Positions 34,621-47,989 of a DNA stretch of 64,000 nt are shown here, one piece after another. The notes under the pieces are model-generated. The model saw only the letters and a program-made list of their open reading frames with translations. It was not told the DNA's origin and made no database searches. Every line of letters begins with the position of its first letter. Within the stretch, counting starts at the first letter, position 1. The translations under genes and the position numbers were made by a program. The DNA is from Welwitschia mirabilis (lineage: Eukaryota; Gnetophyta; Gnetopsida; Welwitschiales): NCBI GenBank assembly GCA_051453625.1, contig JBOZIK010000001.1:236871544-236935543 (forward strand). The letters are read 5' to 3'.

Positions 34621-35810
34621 TTTATTTGTATAGTTCTTCCTGTAGGACTAAGTTTATGGCTTGTAATTTATTCTTTAATTCATACCCACATCTAAGACTT
34701 TACTAATGGTTTCTAAAAATTAATTATTCTTTTGATTTTTCTCTTTTCTTTAATGATTACTGTTATAATTAAATATAATCCTATCTATTAAAATTAGTAG
34801 GTTTTAAAATTATATAAAATTTTCATTGCTAGTGATATAATTAGTTTACAACATAAAAATTTATTTCTTGATTAATCTACTGTTTTATAGTGATTTTTAT
34901 GTTAAAGCTGATATATTTAGATTTCTTCTATTCTTTCAAGTATTAGGTGTCTAGTTATATTCTGTTTTAATGATAATATTTAGTACATAGTATAATTTAG
35001 ACTTTTATATAGGTCTGTTTGAGCTAAATAAATTTTATCATATTTGGATGTTTCTAAAGAAAGTTAAAAAGTTTATCTCTAGGATTTATTTAAATACTAT
35101 ACAACTACTCTTTGTATATTAGATGTTGTAGTTTTTAAGAAATGTGTTTTTAATTTTGAAGAAATATACTGTTGTCCTCTATTAAATGCAAGTCTAGTAA
35201 ATTCCAAATGCATTTCNNNNNNNNNNNNNNNNNNNNNNNNNNNNNNNNNNNNNNNNNNNNNNNNNNNNNNNNNNNNNNNNNNNNNNNNNNNNNNNNNNNN
35301 NNNNNNNNNNNNNNNNNNNNNNNNNNNNNNNNNNNNNNNNNNNNNNNNNNNNNNNNNNNNNNNNNNNNNNNNNNNNNNNNNNNNNNNNNNNNNNNNNNNN
35401 NNNNNNNNNNNNNNNNNNNNNNNNNNNNNNNNNNNNNNNNNNNNNNNNNNNNNNNNNNNNNNNNNNNNNNNNNNNNNNNNNNNNNNNNNNNNNNNNNNNN
35501 NNNNNNNNNNNNNNNNNNNNNNNNNNNNNNNNNNNNNNNNNNNNNNNNNNNNNNNNNNNNNNNNNNNNNNNNNNNNNNNNNNNNNNNNNNNNNNNNNNNN
35601 NNNNNNNNNNNNNNNNNNNNNNNNNNNNNNNNNNNNNNNNNNNNNNNNNNNNNNNNNNNNNNNNNNNNNNNNNNNNNNNNNNNNNNNNNNNNNNNNNNNN
35701 NNNNNNNNNNNNNNNNNNNNNNNAATCAATCTTTCTTCTATTGGTCGATGTTGTAAAAATAAAGTTGGTCTCAACTTATCTTCAATGTCAAAATCAGTTC
35801 TTGTATCTTT

Positions 35811-36180
35811 TTAAATAAATTAACTTATAAAAGGAGTTTTAAATCTTTTTGGAATTCTAGTTATAGAGGAATACAGGAATTTTACTTTTTTTAAGAGCTA
35901 AACTTGATGAACCCTTTTGTGTTTCTTTTGGAAGTGCCTAAAGTTTTAGAAGCTAAAATAAAAAGGAAAAAAATGGATTTAATAGAATTACAAAAACTTA
36001 AATAAATTAACTTATACAAGGAATTCTAAATCTTTTTATAATTTTAATTAAGAAAGAATTTGGGGATTTCACCTCTTTTAGGAGCTAAATCTGATGAGCC
36101 CTTTAGTGCTAGTTTTAGAAGTACCTAAACTTTCAAAAGCTAAAATAAAGAGGTAAAAGTAGGTTTAAAAAAGGTAGAAC
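35811..36180. repeat. Two copies of a 187-bp tandem unit
   Basis: TTAAATAAATTAACTTAT begins at 35,811 and again at 35,998. Both copies then share an AAATCTTTTT block, an AGAGCTAAA/AGGAGCTAAA..TGATGA block and an AGAAG..CTAAA..TT block. Part of the unit resembles the 136-bp unit upstream. Confidence 0.7.
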
Positions 36181-36715
36181 CCTTTAATAAATTTAATGAT
36201 ATAAAATTTAAATACAACAAAATTAATTAATCATTAGTTTAAAAAGCTCAAAAATCATGTTTTAAAAAAATTTCTAATAATAGTTTAAGGATAAGAAAGT
36301 TCTAGTTAAGATTAGTTTAAATATTATTGAGTCATGCACTTTATAAAATATTTCCTTTATAATTAATTTTTTCTGTTTGTTAATGCATAACTCACCTACA
36401 TTTTGAGAAATATTATCAAATGTTAGTTTTTTGAATGTATTAGTACTACTAATATATCAGTTAGGCATTATCAAGTTATTAATAATATCTTAAGAAGAAA
36501 AAATTATTTTATCATTAATTCCCTTAAAAGGACCTTAATGCTTATGTTTTAGAAAAACCTTAATAATAGCTTAAAAATAAAAAAGATTTTAATCACTAAA
36601 AGTCAGCAACAAATAATAAGATAGTGTTATAATGCTATTAATGTATCTTTAGGATTTACTCAATGATATTAATTCTATCAATATTTACTAAAATACTTTG
36701 ACCTTGTGTGGGTAA

Positions 36716-39249
36716 GTCATGACATAAACATAGCTCATAACCATATTTTTCCTAGTCTCTTAGCAAAACGTTGATAAAGAAATGATCAACATAAAAAAAA
36801 TTATCTAAGTAAAATATTTAAGTATGAAAATGATCTAATATTTTTGAAAAATTTTAATTAATTTTTGATAGATAAGGCATTAAAACCAAAGAAATTCTAT
36901 GAAAAATAGATGTCATACTCCTTAACCAAATTGAATTTTATTCTTAAAGTTGAAAAGATCAAAAAATTTTAATATAATACTTTGAAGAATAAGTCAAAAT
37001 TTTTAACAAGACAATTTACATTTACATGGATTTTCATAATATAAGCTAGAAATCACTTCGATGTAAGCACTTCAAAACTTTTGGAAAAATGCAATGAAAG
37101 AACTTTAAACTAGCATGCAAACATTTTATTATAACACACTTGAACACACTAAAATAAAACACACTTAAATGTGTACAAGAAAATGCAAAAAGAGACATAA
37201 CTCTTGGAAATAATAATTAATCACTATTTTTCAAATTAAAATTATTTGTAAAAGTGATAAAAATGGGTTGAAGCTAAAAATAAAAAGATGAAGGTAAAAT
37301 AAGATGGTAGAAAATGAAGTACAGTTAATTTTTGAAAATGTTTAGTAGAGACGAAAAATTTGAAAATACTGTAAATGAAATGAGTAACATTATAGAAGAG
37401 CTTGAAAGTGAAATTTGAAAATGAATGATGATATCAATAAGGACTACTGGCGATGCTAACTATTTTGGGATTATATGAGTGAAATTTTTTAATATAGGTT
37501 ATCAACCAAAATAATAATTTTTAGTATTACAAGATGAATTCAATGATGAATGGAATGAATAAAATAGAGATGGGATAATGTCTACACTACATGATAAAAA
37601 ATCATTATGACTAAAGCTTTATATACAATGCCTGATGATAAAAATGAAGACTAATCCAAACACCTATGAATGTAAAAGATAAAAATTATTAGGAAAATGT
37701 CCATTTTATTGATGTTTTTGTGAATTTTACTTTTATTTAAATGGATCACAATATCAAAAAAATAAATATCCTTTAAGTAAACCTATAAAAATCCAAAAAT
37801 TATTTAAGAAAATTTCTAAGTACTCAAGTTAAATAAAGAAATCACATAAGTATCTCCAAATCCCAATTTTTCTTTCTAATTTTTTCCTTTTCTACAATCA
37901 CACTTTATTCCTTGTTTTAAGCATTTATATTAAATTGAGAACCTCGTGTTACGAAATCTTCTTCTAATATAATTAAGAATGTTGTCTTATGAAGAAGTTA
38001 GTACTGAATTATTAGTGAGTATTTGTAATTCTAATTTAACTGAACATGTCATAAATAGATCATTAGAGTTACATTGTTAGTGAGCTTCAATAACCTTGAT
38101 GTAGTTAACTAAATCCAATTTAATTGATCAAAATATAATATACTTTTGGATAAGAGATTTTTTTTTTCTATTTCTTANNNNNNNNNNNNNNNNNNNNNNN
38201 NNNNNNNNNNNNNNNNNNNNNNNNNNNNNNNNNNNNNNNNNNNNNNNNNNNNNNNNNNNNNNNNNNNNNNNNNNNNNAATATACTTTTGGATAAGAGATT
38301 TTTTTTCTCTATTTCTTATATCAAATATTTTTATTCACATAAGAAAGGGATCATTGGCTTATTAGCCTAATCAAGAAAAATCTTGTCCCCATAAAATGAT
38401 TAAAAACATGAAATATAATATGAAAGTACTTTCCACCTTTTCCAACCATATTTTTTGAATTTGAAGATTTTAAGTAAAAATAATGTTAATAAGATACCTA
38501 AAGACTAAGTGTAATATTTTCTTATAAAATACAAGTAGACTTAAATTCTACCTAATTTACATTAATAATATGATCATTTATAAATGATTTATTTATTAAA
38601 GGTCATTAAGTAAGGTCATCTAGTCTGAAGAATTCATAGCTGAATGAAAAGAAAGGATGGTTGGTGAGTTTTATTATTTAATAATAAAGTGGAAGGATAG
38701 ATGATGATATTTAAGGCAATGATCATTTATTTTATAATAAGAGTGGTACTTAGGGTTTTTTAAATGAAAGGATTTAAGGCAGTGATTATACAAGTGGTAG
38801 TACTTGGGTGGTTTTAGTCGAGATAGTTCATCAAGCAATAATGTTTTCAAGGTTTTTAATTTTTTCCAACTTAAATATACTCCAAAAGAAAAATATAATT
38901 TAAATGAAAAACATAATCTAAAAGTATATCATAATATTAAAAATTCTGAAAGGGATTTTCCAAGGTAATGCATGTGTAAAGGCTTAGAATGGTAACAAAT
39001 GTAATGTTTAGATGATGGGTCAAATTTATGTAAAGAATTTTGAACTAGAAGAGAATCCATGTAAATTTTCATGCATGAGTTCATCAAATTAGAAAGGACA
39101 TCAATATAAGTAGTAAAATTTATGTGTTTAAAGTTAGAAATAGTTCATCTTTTATCTTGTTTCTACTTATTAAACAATTCATGAAATTCATCATTTTGAA
39201 ATGAAGATCAAGATGAATCAGAAACCACTTAATGAGGTGAATTTTATTA
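36716..39249 (-). other. 3' internal region of G1, noncoding
   Basis: It aligns in order with the same region of F (from 19,691) and G2 (from 42,289), including the short direct repeat at 38,005-38,110. No protein motif. A 100-N gap (38,178-38,277) is flanked by a 40-base duplicate. Confidence 0.6.
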
Positions 39250-40760
39250 AGAAAATTATTAGAAAATGATTCCAATGCTAGGGAAGGTTAGTTTTATTCA
39301 TTAATATTTGATTCTTTCTTAGAAGATAAAGATAAAAGTGAATAGTTAGCTTAAGAAATTATTAAGAAAAGACTTATTTAAAGGATGGATCATGTATGAG
39401 CTCTTTACTAATGTTTTTCTCTTTATTAGGATTGTTAGGGGATTCTTCCTCATATGTTTGTGTAATCTATAATGGTTGTAAGTTAAAGAAAGGTTATTCT
39501 TTCATGTTATCTTTCATGTTATTCTTCTCATTGATGTTGCTTATTAACTCATCATCTATTGTATAACTCTCAAGGATGTAACCTTCCTCAAATGATTGCT
39601 TATCTTCTAATGATTGCTTATTTTATGATGATTTCTCATCCTATGATATGTTTAACCCTCTAATAAAGTATAGATTTTTCACAAATAATTAATCATTCTC
39701 TAATGCATTCTTAAATTCAAACTCTCATATATTTCCTCATTGATTTATTCCTTATCTCTAAACAATAGGATTGAGGTATCATCGATTTTACTATTCTTAA
39801 TTCTTTCAAAGTTTTCAAGATTTCTAAGATCAGGTTTATGGCATGTAGGAAGGTTTTCCTCTTTATGTTTATTAATCTCAAGTTGATTGATAGAATTCTT
39901 ATGACTCAAAGAAGAAAGAAGTTATTGAAAACTTGGGCTTGGATTTGGGTAGTTTATTTAAGATTACTTAAGGTAGAGGAATATTACTCAAGAGTTCTTT
40001 AATAATCATAGTTTATTTAGATATGATCATGATTAATATAGGCTTGAGTATCCATGAGTCTTTGTAATTCTACTTCTAATGGAGCATAAGATGAGGTTTG
40101 TTATTGATTCTATGAGTAAGGGTAAAAGAATGAAGGAGATGAAAAGGAAGATGAAGAATAAAGGTTAAAGGTTAAAGCATTTTAAGAGTTTATGGGAGGC
40201 ATGGGGTTAAACTTTTGCTATTAGAAATAATAATTTTCATACTTAAAATTACAAAGAGGTTAATCTAGATGGGATTATTACATAGTGTCAAGAGAATATC
40301 TAAGTTTAAAATGGTATAGCTTATTATCTTTACATTAAAGATAATCTTGTAGAGTTTTCATAGGTCAAATATAATCTTCTACAGTTTGTTTAAGTTGAGC
40401 ATAATTAAGCAAGCTATAGGAATTTTCATAATTCTCATAAATAGATTGGAGTTTCAAATATACTTCATATAACCTATTAAAAGGATCACATGCCCAACCT
40501 ATGTCAAGTTTTAGAAAATAGTTAGTAAAATTCACTAAAAGGTCATATTTGCATAACTTTTTAAGGTTTTAGGAAAAGGCTTAATATCAAAAATGATTTA
40601 GAGGATTTAAGAGAGGGTTCATGTAAAGTTTGACCAGATTTTGAGTAAAAATATTAGTGGTTCTAGTTAGGAAAGATGGTGGTGCTACTTGCATAAGAAA
40701 GAATGACTTAAGAAAAGGATGAAGTTACATTTAGAGCTATACAAAATGTTTCAGATTGTG
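39250..40760 (-). pseudogene. gag: Gypsy G1 gag remnant
   Basis: The minus strand reads, from about 40,740, VAPPSFLTRTTNIFTQNLV, then KLDIGWACDPFNRLYEVYLK and LLNYAQLKQTVEDYI. Further on it has YAPLEVELQRLMDTQAYINH (near 40,080) and an acidic tail to about 39,300. The helix with LE.LQRLM.TQ is the counterpart of F's LEHTLKKFM and of TPLEGSLRKFIET in G2. No protease, RT or integrase motif follows. Stops are common. It would be the only protein of a non-autonomous element. Confidence 0.55.
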
Positions 40761-41290
40761 GGATCTTTGATAAATATAGAAAAAATTAAAATGACTGCAA
40801 ATTGAATAATAAAACCTAGAAAAATAAATCCTAAATGTTTTTTATTCTAGAAAAATTTTATCAAAAACTATAAAAATAGATTGGAAGATAAAATAAATGA
40901 CTAAAAAAACTTGTAAGAAAAAAAACCCACAAAGCTGGAGTTATATATTAGTTTTTTTTTCCTTTATAATCCTCATTTTGTTGTGACATACCAAAAAATT
41001 ATTAGACTTGTAATGCAAAATAATAGATATGAAAATGTATTTTAAATTAGAACAAAATAACTAAACAAAACTAAAAAAAAGAAGACTAGTTTGGGTATCA
41101 TTAAAAGAGAACCAATATCCTCTACTGAAAATAAAAGTAAATAAACACTAAAAAGAAAAATAAAAGGACCAGTTCAACTATCACTAGAAAAGGACTAGTA
41201 CCAACCACTTTAAATGCTAAAAATATAAACTAAAAGATTATAAGAAAGAAAAATTATGCACATCTAAAAGGCTACTATGCCACTATCCCA
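40761..41290 (-). other. Leader of G1
   Basis: Untranslated, AT-rich, between PBS and gag. It aligns with the G2 leader (47,400-47,965). No coding content. Confidence 0.5.
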
Positions 41291-41303
41291 GGTAATGTTA
41301 CCA
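41291..41303 (-). other. Primer binding site of G1
   Basis: The minus strand reads TGGTAACATTACC followed by TGGGATAG, a diverged TGGCGCCGTTGCCGGGGAT. The following CATAGTAGCC is shared with F and nearly so with G2. Confidence 0.7.
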
Positions 41304-41309
41304 AATCTA

Positions 41310-42288
41310 TTTACTAAGAATTATTGTTATTCACTGTGGTAGAAATAAAAATATTAAATAAAATAGGTAAGGACTTAGTATCATTCTTCTATAGGGATAT
41401 TTATGATAAACTTAATAAAAGGAGTATAATAGTCTTAATCCTATAATAAAAATCAAATAAAACATAAAATAAAGTTTTGGGAAATTAGTGAATTCTAGTT
41501 GGTAATGTAAGAAAACAAACATGCTCTAGAGATCTAGCTTGGTTAATCTAATAACCCACCTTCACTCTAATGATTTCTTATAATTACTAAAACAGAAGTT
41601 TCAAGTCATCAAGTTATGATGACTTAGGTGTGGTAATATAATCACATTTACCACATGAGTGTGGTGAATTCAATAGTAACTTCATTCCTTTATAGACTTT
41701 TATGAACATAGAAAGTAAAGACAATTATACTTAAGATCTATAATATAATAATAACTATAATGAAAATTTAACTTTATAGAATTTACTTAGTTTAAAAGAT
41801 CTTGATAATATAGTATCATCTAAGAATTAATAGTATTATGTTAATGTGNNNNNNNNNNNNNNNNNNNNNNNNNNNNNNNNNNNNNNNNNNNNNNNNNNNN
41901 NNNNNNNNNNNNNNNNNNNNNNNNNNNNNNNNNNNNNNNNNNNNNNNNTGGAGGTTATCATGTAGCATTAAGTGGATATTATCATATAGCTCCAATGACA
42001 CCTTCACATTCCTCTGTCACATGTCTTCAATTATTTTTGCTATGTATCATCCCCTCATATCTCCATTGCCACCATGATTTTATGTGGAATTGTTTCCATC
42101 ATCTGCCATGTGTTTAAACATGTGGACAAATATCTATAACTATTATGAAGAAAATCATACTATTAAATTTTATTTTTAAAAATAATAAAAGACATATTTT
42201 ATGATTTAAACAATTAAATTAATATCTTCATTTATAATAAATTAGCCTGAGACACTTGGTATAAATGTCAATTTTTACATGTTAACAA
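41310..42288 (-). mobile_element. Gypsy G array, LTR2 (shared LTR)
   Basis: Aligns with LTR1 and LTR3. The low side is followed by the G1 primer site, so it serves as 5' LTR of G1. The high side, ending TTTACATGTTAACA, directly touches the 3' internal end of G2, so it is also the 3' LTR of G2. The middle with the TATA box is absent or hidden in the 100-N gap 41,849-41,948. Confidence 0.8.
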
Positions 42289-44879
42289 CTATTATTGTTG
42301 TTCCCTTGGACTTTAATCAATATTTTAGTACTTCTAAACTTAGGTAATCTTGCAAGGTATGATGGTTTCTATGTAGGATCTCTTCTAACCTTCATAACCT
42401 AATACCTAGTAAATGGTATTGCTAATGATATCTGAACTAAGTCAAGGTAAAGGAAGGTTGCTCTTATATCTTACATTGTTAATAATCATTATAAAGAAGA
42501 ATTTTACTATGTTGAAGGATATATTATCTTAGATTATTTGAATGAGGTCTAAATGATGACGATAAGCATTAATGCAATCCAACATAGGTAAAATTTATGA
42601 ATGATAAATCTAAATAAAGCAAGCTAATTTTTGTATAAAAACTTATATGGTAAAATGCCTTGTCTACTAGGATTATACTTTACATCTAAGATATGACAAT
42701 AATATTCAAGTAATGAAGTGCATTGAATATGTAAGTAGATTACCCAGGGGTCTTCATCATTAAAAGTAGCATTTTTGTAAAATTCAAATACTTTATTAGG
42801 ATAGTAGAATGTATTATATTTCTTTACTAGATAGTTCCAACCTCTAGTTTTGATTCTAATAAGGTAATATGGGGTAAAAATATCCAAAAAGTAGCCAAAA
42901 ATTCCTTTGTTGATGAAGGAATCTTATTTTCCACTCATCTTTCTAAAAAAATAAATAAGAAAGAAAGAAACATAAAGAATAAAAGAGAAATTAAAGAGGG
43001 GAAGAAAGGCAACGTGAGAGAAAGATCAAAAAAATGTATGAAAGTGAGATTTCAAGAAATATTTCATGAAATATATGTAACAAAATTAAAAACTAAAAGA
43101 CATAGGTCATCCCATGATTCATAGTAAATGGATAAACATGCAAGAAGAAGTGGGATGTAAGACTTAGAACAATAACAACAACACTAGTATTGATAGGTAG
43201 CAATACTAATATAAGGTAAAAATAGTGGCTAGATGGCAATGAGTGAGCTAAGGATGACAAGGACATAGTGACAGACTTACAAGGGTAGTGAAAAGATAAG
43301 GAAAAATTAGGGGTTTTATAGATACAAGGGTAAAATCTAACCATGAGATCATTTAAACTTATCAATATTCTAAATGTTTTATAGTAATGATTAAGGCATA
43401 GATTAATAAGTCTTTTCAAAGAAAACACCATTATATTTTGTGGATGTGTTTTCTTTCATAAAACATCATGGTTAAAAAATGCAATTTAGGGAAAAAAGAG
43501 AATTCAATGAAAACTCATCAATTATAAATGCAAAAGATAGAAGACCTAAATTAATGATCACTTTTATTAAAAATTTTGTAAATTTTATTTTAATTTAAAT
43601 GGATCACCATACCAAATGAATAAGGTATCCTCTAAGTAAACCTCTAAAAAATCCAAAAATTAGTTAAGAAAATCTTCAAGTACTCTAAGTTAAATAAATC
43701 AATCATAAATTATCTCTAAATCCCATCTTTTCTTTACAATTTTTACCTCTTCTATAATTACATATATCTCTTGTTTCAAGAAATTCGATTGAATCAAGCA
43801 TCCAATGTTATGACTTCTTATTCCAATAAAATTAAGCATGTCATTTCATGAAGAAATCAGTATTACATTGTTAGTAAGCATTTATTGCTATAATGCAATT
43901 GAACATGTCATAAATAGAGCATTACAGCTTCATTGCCAGTACGCATTCATAGCCCTAATATAGTTAAATAAGCTTAATTTAATTGATCAAAATATAATAT
44001 TCTTTTTAATAAGAGAGATTTCATTTTCTTTGGATTTCTACTTCTGACATTCAATAGGTTTGTGCACATAAAAAGGGATCATTGGCCCATTAGTCTAATC
44101 AAGAAAAATCTTATCCCCATAAAATGTTTGAAAACATGAAACATAATATCAAAGTAGATTCCATCTTTTTTAAACATATTTTTTCAAATTTGAAGATCAT
44201 AAATAAAATAAACCTTAACAAGCTAACTCAAAAATAAGTAAAACTATTTTTTAAAAAAATTATAATTAAACTTAAATCTACCTAACTCATAATGACAATA
44301 ATATTACTTATTAATGGATTATTTGTTAAAGGTTATCAACTAAGATCATCAAGTCTTAGGAACTTATGGATGGATGGTAGTGGTGAATTATTGTGCACTT
44401 GATGAGGTGATTAGAAAATGGGGTGGATGTATGGAATGGTTCAAATAAATGATGATGGTTATGGTTATTAGTAAGAAATACATCTTAGAGTTTAATGAAT
44501 TAATTACACTTTGGAAATTACTACAACAAGGAAGGTTTTCAAAGGAATGTAAGGTGAAAGGTTTAAAAATATTCTATTTGTAAGGCTTAAAACCCTCATT
44601 ATTCAAAAATGGTGTATTATGGATATCATTTTCATGAACTAACTCTACACATACATGTAAAAACTTTGAAAAATCATGTAAAGTATAATTAGAAAAGTCT
44701 AAATTTTCAAAATTAGAGGTGATCCATCCTATTACATTTATATGTTTTCTAATAAGTCTTTAATAAGAGAGTCAAAATCATTAAAATCATTATGAGAAGA
44801 ATGGGTATTTGATTTAATAAAATAAAGATTAGGATCATGAATTTTATAAATAAAATCAACATTATTATTATTTTTTGGT
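42289..44879 (-). other. 3' internal region of G2, noncoding
   Basis: The start (AATCAATATTTTAGTACTTC, 42,313) matches F at 19,687. The block 43,560-44,180 matches G1 37,690-38,420 and F 21,400-21,800. A 112-codon minus-strand ORF (43,093-43,431) is the longest gap-free ORF in the window, but I see no family resemblance. No RT or integrase motif. Confidence 0.6.
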
Positions 44880-47390
44880 ATTTCCATAGTATTACAAATA
44901 TTTAGATCCATTGTTAAGGTGCTAAAGAGATTTTCATGTAGTTGTTTCTATAATGAATAAGAGCATTTTATGTTGCTAGAAAAGGTCTATCTAAAATAAT
45001 TAAACTAAATTATGCTTTTTTATAGTTGTTTTTAACACAATGAAATCTATTGGAAAGTAGCAATTATCTATTCACATAATTCATCTTTAATAATTCCTAA
45101 TAGTAATTTCAATGAGTTATCTACTAACTATAATTGGATTTTATTCTTTTTAAGATTATTAAGGCCATGTTTCTTACAGATCATATGGGGTAATAGATTC
45201 ATGATTTCTCCTAGATTTAACAAGGCTTAATTAATATGCTAGTCTTTAATTGTGATAGTGATTATAGGATAACCGAGATATTTATACTTGGGAGGTATTT
45301 AATCTTAAATAATTGTACTTTTTTGCTAAGATAAAAAAAAGCCTTTTTCTTCATATGCATTTTTCTTTTAATCATAGACATAAATTTAGGAATTTTGCAT
45401 AAGAGGAGATCTGTCTAATAAAGCCTAATAATGGCTTGTGGATTTTGACCTCTTTAAAAATTTTCTCAAATTTCTAATTGTTTTTTTAATACTCTCCTTC
45501 CTAAGTTATTATGGAAAGCGTAGAGATTCTTGATAAATAAGAAAAAACTCTTCTAATGTTTCATAATTCTAATTATTTTCTATGAGGCTTAGTTACTCTT
45601 CATTGATATTTTTTTCAAATTGTTTATTCAACTCTTTCCTACTTCTAAAATAAATGACCCTAGTTTCTTCGACCAGGTTGGGCTCTAATCCTTATATGAA
45701 TCTAACTTCTTTTGGGTGAGGTTATGAGCTCCTAGAAATTTTACAAAGTTCTCTTTGGTTTAGAGAAGAGAGAATTTGGATTTGAAGTTGTTAAATATTC
45801 TGTTTAATATTTCTCAAGAAAGAGGAGTGATGCTTAAGTGTTCATTCATGATTATGATTAGTTTGGGCTTAGGTTTCTATGAATTTTCTTAATGAGCCCT
45901 CTAATGGAGTATATGATGAGGGTTATTGAAAAGTTAATAATGATGAAAGTAAAGTTCCTGATTAACTAACAAGATTATGACCATGATAATTATTTTATCT
46001 CAAATAAAAGTTGGAATGATTCTTACACCGAGGATTGTAAGAATTCAAATATAGGTTATTTTTACTACTCTACTAGTAATGTCTTATGACATTTAATTAT
46101 TCATTTACAATATTTTGAAAGATGAATATATAAGAATATTTAAGTATTTCATGGGAATCTAAGTGGTAGATGAGGCATTCAAATGTGAAGGTTAATGGTT
46201 TGAATGAGGTGAAAATAAATTCCACTTTTCTTGAAAATTCATTTATTCAATTGTTGATGTTTAATATTTTTAAAACACTAAAAATTCTAGTGGATGTAAT
46301 TAGATGGCTAGGAGCTAGGTTTTTTCAATTTTTTTTCTAGTTTTTAGAGATTTAATCTATGGTTTTGAGGTAATCCCCTAATTCATCTAATAAAAGACTA
46401 GGGAAACTACCTCTACTTATTATCTTGACTAATTACCAATTGTTAGTAAATATCTATTATAAAAAAAATAATTTCTCTTCCTAGCTCATATCTATATTGT
46501 AGGCATTTTTAAAGAAAATTCATAAACCTATCTAATGCTTGAAAGAGAGTTTCATAATTATTTTATTGATAATTCATAATCTCTCATCTTAAATCATTCA
46601 TCTTATGATTTGGAAAAAATTTAAAAATGAAAGTTTTATTTAAATTAGTCCATGTTTTAATTGATAAGGGTTTAAGGGTGTAGAGATATAATTTAGCTTT
46701 TTCCTTCAAGTAGAACAAGAAAAGGATGATTCTAAGGATGTCACGACTATTGGGGTATTAAGGTAAAATAGATAGTAGGAATTCAAATCCCTTAAGATGA
46801 AAATATGGGTCTTAATAATCTAATCCATAAAAATAACGGAGTAAATAAATGATGGATAACTTAAATTCTAACCTTTATGATATTAGCAATTAGACTATGC
46901 ACAATATGGATTTTAAGCATTAGGATTGTAAATAATCATGCATAGTTTTCTTGAGGGATTATTGGGATAGTTTTATAATTTATTTTAGCCAATGATTCAA
47001 GATATTTCTTAGCTAAGTAATAGGCATGTAGGTTATCTAATAGTTCTTAACTTGACTAGGGTACATTGAAAGCACATTAAAAACCAAATTAGGTGTTTTG
47101 ATTTTACTATTAGAAAGTATATTTTTGTTCTCCTTGAATAGATAGAATTTTTCCTCCTCATTACCTTAGTAATAAGGTCTATATTATTGTTGAAATGGTT
47201 CCTAATTAGCTAACTTGATTCATCTCTAATCAAAAGCTTATACATTTCAGAAATGTTTCATAGGAGGTCTAGATGATTGATAGATTTCTAATGGTTTACA
47301 AAGGATTTAGTCAAATTTTCAAACATTTTTTAGTAGAAAATCTAGTGACACCAGTTAGAAAAGGTAGCGATGCTAGTTTGTTTAACAGTT
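44880..47390 (-). pseudogene. gag: Gypsy G2 gag-protease remnant
   Basis: Minus strand, in order: LASLPFLTGVTRFSTKK near 47,360; the Retrotrans_gag core near 46,720-46,480 (YLKEKAKLYLYTLKPLSIK, then KFFPNHKMNDLR and ALDRFMNFL); TPLEGSLRKFIET near 45,890; and a Glu/Lys-rich stretch near 45,640. An aspartic protease follows near 45,230-45,130 (HINALLNLG, then NLLPHMICKKHGL), with its C-terminal block near 44,960. The D-[ST]-G or D-L-G active-site triad reads NLG here, so the catalytic Asp is lost. No RT follows in the 2.6 kb to the LTR. Stops and shifts throughout. Confidence 0.7.
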
Positions 47391-47964
47391 ATGACTTGGG
47401 GAAAAGTTAGAGGCTTAGAATGATCACACAAAATGTTATTATTATAGGGTGACAGAAAAACTTAAAATAGAAATGATAGAAAGCATGTGATAAAACCTAT
47501 GAAAAATAAATCATAAATGTTTTTTCCTTTTAGAAATTATATCGAAAATAGAATAAAAGCTAAAATTAATTACTCAGAAATTTATAGAAAACAAAATAAA
47601 AAATACATAAAGTTAGATTCTAATTTAGTTTGTTTATCTTTTGTAATTCTTATTTTGATTGTAACTTGTAAAAAAATCATTAGATCTACAACATAAAATA
47701 TTAACTATGGAAAATACGTTTAGATTAAAGCAATAAAACTTAAAAATCCTAAATAGAACCAGTTTAGGTATTACTGAAAATAAACCAATACTCACCATTA
47801 AAAAGAAAGAAAAATAAAATAAACACTTAAAAGAAAAAAAGAGGACTAGTTCAAGTATCATTGGAAATAGACCAATATCAATCATTGGAAAAATAAAAAG
47901 TAAACTAAAAAAATTCTAAGAAAGAAAAATTATGCAAATTTTGAAAAGCTACCATGTTAATATC
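47391..47964 (-). other. Leader of G2
   Basis: Untranslated leader between PBS and gag, similar to that of G1. It contains two AGTTYAGGTATCAYT-like words near 47,759 and 47,848. No coding content. Confidence 0.5.
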
Positions 47965-47980
47965 CCTAATAATAGCACCA
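47965..47980 (-). other. Primer binding site of G2
   Basis: The minus strand reads TGGTGCTATTATTAGG, a decayed TGGCGCCGTTGCCGGG. It follows the LTR3 end by about ten bases. Confidence 0.75.
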
Positions 47981-47989
47981 AAAATCTAT

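Larger units (their letters stand above)
32409..36715. mobile_element. Unclassified insertion H at the LTR1/internal junction of G1
   Basis: In F and G2 the 3' internal end touches its LTR directly. Here the LTR ends at 32,408 and the matching internal sequence resumes only near 36,715, so about 4.3 kb has been added. No protein motif is visible. The 32,600-33,120 part looks like an LTR/leader, and near 33,915-33,990 there is a stretch resembling retrotransposon leader sequence. Gaps 33,134-33,811 and 35,217-35,723 hide 1.2 kb. Both ends of H are approximate. Confidence 0.45.

Noticed and set aside
43093-43431. 112-codon minus-strand ORF, the longest without gaps
   Set aside because: It lies in noncoding sequence conserved between gypsy copies, shows no recognisable motif, and F and G1 show no matching ORF at the same place. 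Chance in AT-rich DNA is the simpler view.
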